A stretch of DNA of 11,180 bases from positions 1 to 11,180 of the forward strand of contig JAHFFF010000041.1 in the NCBI GenBank assembly GCA_023248095.1, given 5' to 3'. This DNA comes from Candidatus Omnitrophota bacterium. Lineage in GTDB: Bacteria > Omnitrophota > Gorgyraeia > 1-14-0-20-64-10. Within the stretch, counting starts at the first letter, position 1, and each line of letters starts with the position of its first letter. Below, in pieces: positions 6,185 through 11,180 of the stretch. Under the pieces are notes generated by a model. That model was given only the letters and a program-made list of their open reading frames with translations. It was not told the origin of the DNA and did no database searches. Made by a program: the position numbers and the translations under genes.

Positions 6185-7543
6185 TTAGCGCACAACCCGT
6201 CGGGCTTCCTGCAATAAATGGGCAAGTTGGATCAACTCTTCCACCTGCATTTCCCCGCCGTGGGGCCCGTACCAGGTCATCTGAACTTCGTATCCGATCT
6301 TCTTGTACTGCGCGGAGGTCACGGCGTAGCCGAGGTAGCCGTTGGCGTAGCCCATCAGAACAGGTTGCAGCCCCTGTGCCGACAATTTTTCTTTTAGGCC
6401 ATTGCCAAGGTCCGTCGTCATCTCCATTACAAGAGGGACGAAAACCGTACGGTTCAAGGCAACCAGATTGAGATAAACGGAGGAAGGGCGGATCAACCGT
6501 CCAAGGAGCGGGTGAAGGGGAACCGGCCCCAGATGGATGCGCGGCAGGGGCAAAGGGAATCGCCCTCCCCAAGCGGCCAGATCTCCCTTCGATTCCAGAT
6601 GAGCCTGATTCACCAGCGCTGTGGTCCCTTCTGCCAAAACCTGCCCGAATCGATCCACTCGCTCTTCATTATTGGAGGGGCTGAGGACCGATCCGCGGGG
6701 CCTGAGGTCCCCTGCCGCCCCGTTCACGAACAGACAGACCACGCCGGGATAGGCCGCCTCAACCCGTTGCGTGAGCGCGCCAGGATAATCGGCGCTGAAG
6801 CGCATCTGCTTGGAGCTGAGTAGCGTCGGATGAGCGGCCGCGTTCACCACGATCGCCCGGGGCCGGCCCTCCAGAGACTCCACCAGGAAAACGCGCAGGC
6901 CCGCATCCACCGCCCCATCGGGGATCATCCGGTTCTCCACGAGCCCTTCCAGGAAATCCTCCCGCATCCCGATCCCCCACCGAACCGGCTGCTGTTGTTC
7001 AAGGGCCTGGCGCGCGGCCATGCTCATGCGGTCCATGACCATGGCTTCTATACGAGGACTGTAGCGGCCGAAAACGATGCGGTACAAGGGCCCCGGGGCA
7101 ATCGCCCCCGCACCGGAATGGGTGTGGGTGGCAGTCAGGATAATCGCCTGCCTGGGCAGGTGGAGCTCGGAGGAAAACCGGCGGACAATCTTTTCCACCA
7201 AGGTGGGCGGGATAATCAATAGATCGGCCGAGATGAGCAGAATGGTATCTTCCCCATCGCTCAGCGCCAGTGCCCGCACGTACAGGGGATCCCGAACCCC
7301 TTGCGATGGCTTGCCCTTGCGCCTGGCATATCCAGCGAGCGGTGTGCCGACAGGCGGAGTGATCTCCACCCGCGCAGCACCCGCGTAAAGGGTGGAAGGC
7401 CCCTTCAGCCGGATCTGCCGCTGGATCCCCTGCAGGCTGCTATGGGGGAGTGTGCTGCGGACAGCATTTATCGCACAACCGGAGCCGGCCGCAAAGAAGA
7501 TAACGCAGCAGCCAGAGAGAAATCGTCGGAATCGGCGCTTCAT
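6185..7543 (-). CDS. Neutral/alkaline ceramidase N-terminal-domain protein, probable lipoprotein
   Basis: A 452-residue exported hydrolase-like protein of the neutral/alkaline non-lysosomal ceramidase N-domain family, zinc-type amidases acting on N-acyl sphingoid bases or on unknown amides. The N-terminus is basic then hydrophobic and reaches AAGSGC, with Cys23 a candidate lipidation site, although Gly at -3 is imperfect. The domain starts at AGAARVEITPPVGTPLAGY (54-72). Likely metal-binding positions are in THTHSG (His140, His142) and NAAAHPT (His238). Later family motifs are NGAAGDLRPR (274-283), GYANGYLGY (398-406) and GYEVQMTWYGP (417-427). The Ser of the GDxSP motif in characterised ceramidases is replaced by Arg. 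No C-terminal Ig-like domain follows, so the protein is shorter than classical secreted ceramidases. The ATG at 7543 is 12 nt after the SAHH-like stop. The adjacent Omp85 barrel suggests a cell-envelope location. Substrate is unknown. Confidence 0.85.
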   Translation of the reverse strand: MKRRFRRFLSGCCVIFFAAGSGCAINAVRSTLPHSSLQGIQRQIRLKGPSTLYAGAARVEITPPVGTPLAGYARRKGKPSQGVRDPLYVRALALSDGEDTILLISADLLIIPPTLVEKIVRRFSSELHLPRQAIILTATHTHSGAGAIAPGPLYRIVFGRYSPRIEAMVMDRMSMAARQALEQQQPVRWGIGMREDFLEGLVENRMIPDGAVDAGLRVFLVESLEGRPRAIVVNAAAHPTLLSSKQMRFSADYPGALTQRVEAAYPGVVCLFVNGAAGDLRPRGSVLSPSNNEERVDRFGQVLAEGTTALVNQAHLESKGDLAAWGGRFPLPLPRIHLGPVPLHPLLGRLIRPSSVYLNLVALNRTVFVPLVMEMTTDLGNGLKEKLSAQGLQPVLMGYANGYLGYAVTSAQYKKIGYEVQMTWYGPHGGEMQVEELIQLAHLLQEARRVVR

Positions 7544-7555
7544 GCGCCTGGTCGC

Positions 7556-8848
7556 TTAGGGGTGACGACCGCCTCCATTTGTATGTTCCTTAAGTATATG
7601 CCTGAATCTTCCATTCACCCAATCGCACAGCCGCTGATCGAGGTCGATCAGCCCGCGGGCCTTGGTGTTGAGCGCCTGCACTGCCTGAACAGCCGCCCCC
7701 ACCTGCAGGGTGTGGGTGGCCTGGATAAATTGGGGCGGCACGCAGTTGACCCGGCCGTCGAAGTTCACGGGAAACCCGCCGTTTAAGAAACGCACGTCCC
7801 GATCTACAAGGTGCAGCTCGATGTCGCTGTGGATGGGCCTGTTGCGCAAAGAGCCCTTGCCCTTCAGATAGATATCATCATCACCGATGGTGTCGGCCAG
7901 GTCGATGAATTCCTCGCGGGACAGCTCCGATGAACCGGAAGAAGCGCTGGCTAGCACCGCCCCGTCCTCCAGAAAAACACGGTCGCCTATGGTGAAGGAG
8001 GTTGTTCCGGAACAGCCCACCACCAACCGGAAACGAAGGCGCCCGAGCGAGTCCCTGTTCCAGAGGCGGTGCCCTCGCCTGAGCGCTTTCTTTTGGACGT
8101 TCCGGTGAGGATCCATCACGTAGATGCGGGAGGGAGCGACCCCCAAACGTTCTTCAAGGGATTGCGCGACACATTCCCCGATCGCTCCAAATCCCAGGAT
8201 AAGGCACCGGTCCTTTTTCCCGAAGCGAACCGTGCGCAGACGCTTCCCTAAGGCCTCGCAAACCGCCTCCCCAATGAAAGGAGATTCCAGATTTTTCTTC
8301 GGGGCCGACTGGGCAACGTTGATGATCGGAGCCCGGGAACAATAATACCTGAGAGCGGGATCCCGCTGGATCTTGATGATGCCGCGCGTGGTCTGCTCCA
8401 CGATGCTCACTCGGGGGAAGCTGTGCGCGTAGCAGGAGATCGCGTCCAAGTAGTAGGAGCCGTCATCCAGAATCAGAAGCCGGTCTTTCGGCCCGAGTGA
8501 TTTTCGCAATTTGGAGAAAAGCTCTTGGACTCGCCTCCGCTGGTAGGCAGCATACGGCTTACCCAGATGGTAGGAGGGCCTGGAGAAATTTTCAGAAGGG
8601 ATGCCCAGTCCCTCGAGGGCCCTGCGGACAGCGGCGTTGGCCGTGTAAGGGATGTCGACCCAGTAGATGCGGTTCGGGTCCAAACCTAAGCGGATGAGGC
8701 CCTCCGCCATCCGGACCTGGCTCCCCATCTGATGCTGAATGAGCACCGCCGTCACGCCCGTCAGCGGGGTCTTCCCGGCGGCATGCTCCTTCAGGTATTC
8801 ATCCAGGAGCGGCAACCGTTCCGGAATCTTCTGGTCGTCTCCGCGCAT
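7556..8848 (-). CDS. Divergent S-adenosylhomocysteine hydrolase-like NAD-binding protein
   Basis: A 430-residue cytosolic protein with the domain order of S-adenosylhomocysteine hydrolase but strongly diverged. The N-terminal part has TGVTAVLIQHQ (30-40), LLILDDGSYYLD (124-135), EQTTRG (151-156, compare EETTTG) and INVAQSAPKKNLES (176-189, compare NVNDSVTKSKFDN). The NAD-binding Rossmann core has GFGAIGECVAQSL (219-231) and MDPHR (245-249). The C-terminal part has LNGGFPVNF (355-363) and PPQFIQATHTLQVGAA (371-386), which match the family's closing region. Residues equivalent to human His55, Asp190, Asn191 and His301 appear changed, and the terminal Lys/Tyr NAD-clasping tail is absent, while Lys186 and Asp131 look kept. 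It is therefore unlikely to be an ordinary AhcY. The start at 8848 follows an in-frame TAA at once and has no Shine-Dalgarno. The 51-nt gap before it is the largest in the run and shows no convincing promoter. Confidence 0.75.
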   Translation of the reverse strand: MRGDDQKIPERLPLLDEYLKEHAAGKTPLTGVTAVLIQHQMGSQVRMAEGLIRLGLDPNRIYWVDIPYTANAAVRRALEGLGIPSENFSRPSYHLGKPYAAYQRRRVQELFSKLRKSLGPKDRLLILDDGSYYLDAISCYAHSFPRVSIVEQTTRGIIKIQRDPALRYYCSRAPIINVAQSAPKKNLESPFIGEAVCEALGKRLRTVRFGKKDRCLILGFGAIGECVAQSLEERLGVAPSRIYVMDPHRNVQKKALRRGHRLWNRDSLGRLRFRLVVGCSGTTSFTIGDRVFLEDGAVLASASSGSSELSREEFIDLADTIGDDDIYLKGKGSLRNRPIHSDIELHLVDRDVRFLNGGFPVNFDGRVNCVPPQFIQATHTLQVGAAVQAVQALNTKARGLIDLDQRLCDWVNGRFRHILKEHTNGGGRHP

Positions 8849-8899
8849 CGTTTAAAGAGACAGGATACCAGATGTCGACGGAGTTTGCGCGAAGGTAAT

Positions 8900-9886
8900 T
8901 CAGACGGACCGGTTGAAAATCCAGCTGAAGGGGAGCGGGGATTGCTCCGCCGGGCGCGCCTCCCTCTTGTCCGCCAAGGCCCGGTAACGCTTCGCGAGCC
9001 CTGCGAGATAGTCCTGCGCCGCCGCGGCGTCACCGGTCAGACCGGTAAGAGCGGGGATGTTCCAGTAAACCACCAAATGCTCGATAATGTCGGCGTAATC
9101 GCGCATGGTGTAGACGCCGATTCGCTGAGCCACGACGGAGAACTGGCTGAACAAATCGGTCGCCACCCCATCCGCCATCAGGCGCGCCGGCATGGTCACG
9201 GTGTTCTTCATCATCTGGGCGAAGGCCGTCACCGCCTCGGAAGGATCCAGCTCTACAATCTTCCCCACAAACCGCTTGTACGCTTCCTCGTGCCGGGACT
9301 CATCCCCCGTGACGAGAGCGCAGATCTTGCCCAAGACGGAATCGCCGCTCTGGTTGGCCAGCAGGGCCGTATTCCCGTGGGAAATCTTGGTCGCCCGTTC
9401 CTGGAATGAGGTGTAGATCAGCCCCTTATAGGGATCCCTATCCGTTCTGGGATCGAAGCCGTTCCGGATCAGATGCTGGGTTGTGACCTCGAAGGCGTGC
9501 ATGTCCACCCGACCGGAGAGGTACAGGTAGCGGTTCAAGATCTCGCCGTGCCGGTTCTCCTCAGAGGTCCAACCCCTTGTCCATCGGGCCCAGGGGTTGT
9601 CCGCTCTTCCCGTGGGGTCGGTAACGCTGAGGTGGCGGTTCAGCATGGTCTGATAGGAAGGGAGCGCTTCCTCGGTCACCGTGTTGCCCACCAGAACGAT
9701 CAGCAGCTCGTCGGACACCCCCCTTGCCCTCTCCCGCAGCAACTGCACATCATCATGCCAGGCCTCCTTGGTCATGTCCGGCAAAATGTCCGATGGCTGC
9801 CAGCTGCCTTCCACTTCCAGAAGCAGGGTTAAGTTCTTCTCGACGAAATCCCCCATGCTGTTGATCACATCAAGGTGGGCTTGCAT
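8900..9886 (-). CDS. Soluble acyl-ACP desaturase (plant stearoyl-ACP desaturase type, diiron)
   Basis: A 328-residue soluble diiron enzyme that inserts a cis double bond into acyl chains attached to acyl carrier protein, using O2 and reduced ferredoxin. It gives an oxygen-dependent route to unsaturated membrane lipids. All expected ligand motifs are present: TEEALPSYQTML (71-82), EENRH (109-113, ligands Glu110 and His113), FQERATKISHGNT (161-173, Glu163) and DESRH (195-199, ligands Glu196 and His199). WTRGWTSEENRHGE is nearly identical in style to the castor enzyme. Length is close to mature plant enzymes, with no transit peptide. The ATG at 9886 is the first start after the helicase stop (11 nt gap), with only a weak GAG upstream. 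The ferredoxin-NADP reductase-type gene at 5084-4362, five genes downstream, could feed electrons to it, but that is inference. Pairing with an RNA helicase suggests a cold response. Regiospecificity cannot be read from sequence. Confidence 0.93.
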   Translation of the reverse strand: MQAHLDVINSMGDFVEKNLTLLLEVEGSWQPSDILPDMTKEAWHDDVQLLRERARGVSDELLIVLVGNTVTEEALPSYQTMLNRHLSVTDPTGRADNPWARWTRGWTSEENRHGEILNRYLYLSGRVDMHAFEVTTQHLIRNGFDPRTDRDPYKGLIYTSFQERATKISHGNTALLANQSGDSVLGKICALVTGDESRHEEAYKRFVGKIVELDPSEAVTAFAQMMKNTVTMPARLMADGVATDLFSQFSVVAQRIGVYTMRDYADIIEHLVVYWNIPALTGLTGDAAAAQDYLAGLAKRYRALADKREARPAEQSPLPFSWIFNRSV

Positions 9887-9897
9887 GAGGAGCTCGG

Positions 9898-11142
9898 CTA
9901 ACGGCGGTCCCGCCGGTGCGGGGGACCCGATGGGCGGCGCTGAAATCGGTGCTGGCCGCCGCGCGAAGGATAGGAGGGCCTGGCCGCCCCGGGCCTCTTG
10001 TAGTTGAAGTGGGGCAGCATCACCCGGGGGAGGCTCCTGTGAAGCACCTGCTCGATCTCGCGAACCATCGACTCTTCCTCCTTGTCGACCAAGGTAAAGG
10101 CATCTCCGGTCGCCTCTGCGCGGGCGGTGCGGCCGATCCGGTGAATGTAATCGTCCGGGCTGTTTGGAATCTCGAAGTTGATCACGTGGCTGATGTCCTC
10201 GATGTCGATGCCGCGCGCCGCGATGTCGGTTGCCACCATGACCTGAGCGTACCCCCGGCGGAATTGTTCCAGCGCTTGGAGCCGCTGGCCCTGGCTGCGG
10301 TCCCCATGGAGAACGGAGACCTTGACCCCTCGCCTGTTCAGCTCATTCGCCAGGCGGTCCGCCGAACGTTTCGTCCGGGCGAAGACCAGCACGGAGGTCA
10401 TCTCCTCCGCACGCAAAAGCTCCAGGAGAAGCTCCACCTTCAGATGGCGCGGCACCGGATAGATGGCGTGGCGGATGCCGACCGCCGGCGAAGAACGCTG
10501 GCCGATCTGCACGGTGACGGGGTGGTCCAGGATTTCATGCGTCAGCTTCAGGATCTCCGGCGGCATCGTTGCAGAGAACATGAGGTTCTGGCGCTTCGGC
10601 GGCAGCAGGTGCAGGATCTTCCGAACGTCGGGCAGAAAACCCATGTCGAGCATCCGGTCGGCCTCATCCAGAACGAGCACCTCCAAATCGACGAAATCGA
10701 TCCGCCCGGAATAGATGTGGTCCAGGAGCCTGCCCGGCGTGGCGGAGAGGATATCCACCCCATGCGCCAGGGCGGAGATCTGCGGCTGCATCGGCACTCC
10801 CCCGAAGATGGCGGCCCCCTTCAAGTGGACGTAGCGGGAGAGCGCCTTCAGATGATCCATGGACTGAAGCGCCAACTCACGGGTGGGGGCGATAATGAGA
10901 GAGCGCACATGCTTCCCGCTCCTTCCCTGCAAAAGCTTGTGGAGGATCGGCAGGACGAAGGCCGCGGTCTTGCCCGTGCCGGTCTGGGCGCATCCAATCA
11001 GATCTTTGCCGGCCAAGATGAGCGGAATGGCCTGCGCCTGAATCGGGGTAGGGTGAAGGAAGCCTAAATCGTGGATGCCCTTGAGCAGATTCGGGTGGAG
11101 ATGGAGCTCTTCAAACCGGACCCCATCCTCTTTTTTCTCCAT
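9898..11142 (-). CDS. rhlE: DEAD-box ATP-dependent RNA helicase, RhlE type
   Basis: A 414-residue ATP-dependent RNA helicase that unwinds short RNA duplexes in ribosome assembly, RNA decay or cold adaptation. Both RecA-like domains are complete: Q motif region with PTPIQ (31-35), Walker A AQTGTGKT (52-59), PTREL (86-90), GG (114-115) followed by the RhlE-like PMQPQI, TPGR (135-138), DEAD (159-162), SAT (190-192), VFARTK (253-258), ATDIAARGID (304-313) and HRIGRTAR (334-341). The tail from about residue 380 is rich in Arg, Pro and Gly and probably binds RNA, as in RhlE and CsdA-like proteins. RhlE is the best subgroup match, but symbols within this family are loosely used. The ATG at 11142 is the only plausible start; it has no Shine-Dalgarno and sits 7 nt from a perfect TATAAT, so the message may be leaderless. 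It is the first gene of the minus-strand run, with the desaturase gene 11 nt downstream. Confidence 0.93.
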   Translation of the reverse strand: MEKKEDGVRFEELHLHPNLLKGIHDLGFLHPTPIQAQAIPLILAGKDLIGCAQTGTGKTAAFVLPILHKLLQGRSGKHVRSLIIAPTRELALQSMDHLKALSRYVHLKGAAIFGGVPMQPQISALAHGVDILSATPGRLLDHIYSGRIDFVDLEVLVLDEADRMLDMGFLPDVRKILHLLPPKRQNLMFSATMPPEILKLTHEILDHPVTVQIGQRSSPAVGIRHAIYPVPRHLKVELLLELLRAEEMTSVLVFARTKRSADRLANELNRRGVKVSVLHGDRSQGQRLQALEQFRRGYAQVMVATDIAARGIDIEDISHVINFEIPNSPDDYIHRIGRTARAEATGDAFTLVDKEEESMVREIEQVLHRSLPRVMLPHFNYKRPGAARPSYPSRGGQHRFQRRPSGPPHRRDRR

Positions 11143-11149
11143 GTAGGCT

Positions 11150-11155
11150 ATTATA
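11150..11155 (-). promoter_or_regulatory. Probable sigma70-type -10 element for the helicase-led run
   Basis: On the minus strand a perfect TATAAT occupies 11155-11150. Standard spacing would put transcription start at about 11143-11142, on or next to the helicase ATG. The 25 nt visible upstream hold no good -35 (CTGTTT at 17-nt spacing matches poorly) and no extended -10 TG. The element is supported by its perfect match and by lying in the only non-coding stretch at the head of the run. Confidence 0.55.
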
Positions 11156-11180
11156 CGCTTTTCCGGCTACGCAAACAGGA

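Noticed and set aside
6160..6225. 22-codon extension of the Omp85 gene to the ATG at 6225
   Set aside because: It would put a Cys-containing, non-signal stretch before a clean signal peptide and overlap the ceramidase-like gene by 41 nt.
8849..8899. Possible internal promoter before the SAHH-like gene (TCGACA followed 16 nt later by TTTAAA)
   Set aside because: The -10 matches only 4 of 6 positions and the predicted start would fall downstream of the ATG; not good enough to call.
8732..9409. Plus-strand open frame (225 codons) across the desaturase and SAHH-like genes
   Set aside because: It is antisense to two well-supported genes and spans their junction, with Arg/Gly/His-rich shadow composition.
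9916..11067. Long plus-strand open frame (383 codons) opposite the helicase gene
   Set aside because: It is antisense to a complete DEAD-box gene with all motifs. Its translation is rich in Arg, His, Asp and Gly with no domain, as expected for a shadow frame in GC-rich DNA.

Overview
The window is a gene-dense stretch from a Gram-negative bacterium. Evidence for an outer membrane is an Omp85-type barrel ending in a C-terminal Phe, plus several proteins with Sec signals. Coding is moderately GC-rich by eye and intergenic space is almost absent. Phylum cannot be fixed from the sequence. A plant-type acyl-ACP desaturase beside an RhlE helicase, a DUF2207 protein and a ceramidase-like protein would suit an environmental lineage such as Nitrospirota or NC10, but that is a weak guess. 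I see no RNA genes, mobile elements, CRISPR array, phage genes or terminators.

All ten recognisable genes lie on the minus strand, so transcription runs from right to left. In transcription order they are: RhlE-type DEAD-box RNA helicase (11142-9898); acyl-ACP desaturase (9886-8900); divergent S-adenosylhomocysteine hydrolase-like protein (8848-7556); neutral ceramidase-like probable lipoprotein (7543-6185); POTRA-less Omp85 barrel (6159-5095); ferredoxin-NADP reductase-type flavoprotein (5084-4362); exported thioredoxin-fold protein (4378-3719); DUF2207 membrane protein with a poly-Gly tail (3704 or 3731 to 1785); zeta-crystallin-type quinone oxidoreductase (1783-821); and a TauE/SafE permease cut by the left edge (816 to <1). 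Gaps are 51 nt or less, and two junctions overlap or nearly overlap. A perfect TATAAT lies 7 nt upstream of the helicase ATG. The whole window could therefore be one transcription unit with a leaderless first gene.

Functionally the run falls into three blocks. The first, helicase plus desaturase, resembles a cold-adaptation pair (RNA unwinding plus membrane fluidity). The second is an envelope and lipid block: the SAHH-like protein, the ceramidase-like lipoprotein and the barrel-only Omp85 protein, where a secreted hydrolase next to a barrel is the most intriguing pairing. The third is a redox and sulfur block: flavin reductase, exported CxxC protein, DUF2207 protein, quinone reductase and TSUP anion exporter, with very tight spacing. 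The least conventional protein is the SAHH homologue, which keeps the fold signatures but has changed several residues that the classical enzyme needs.
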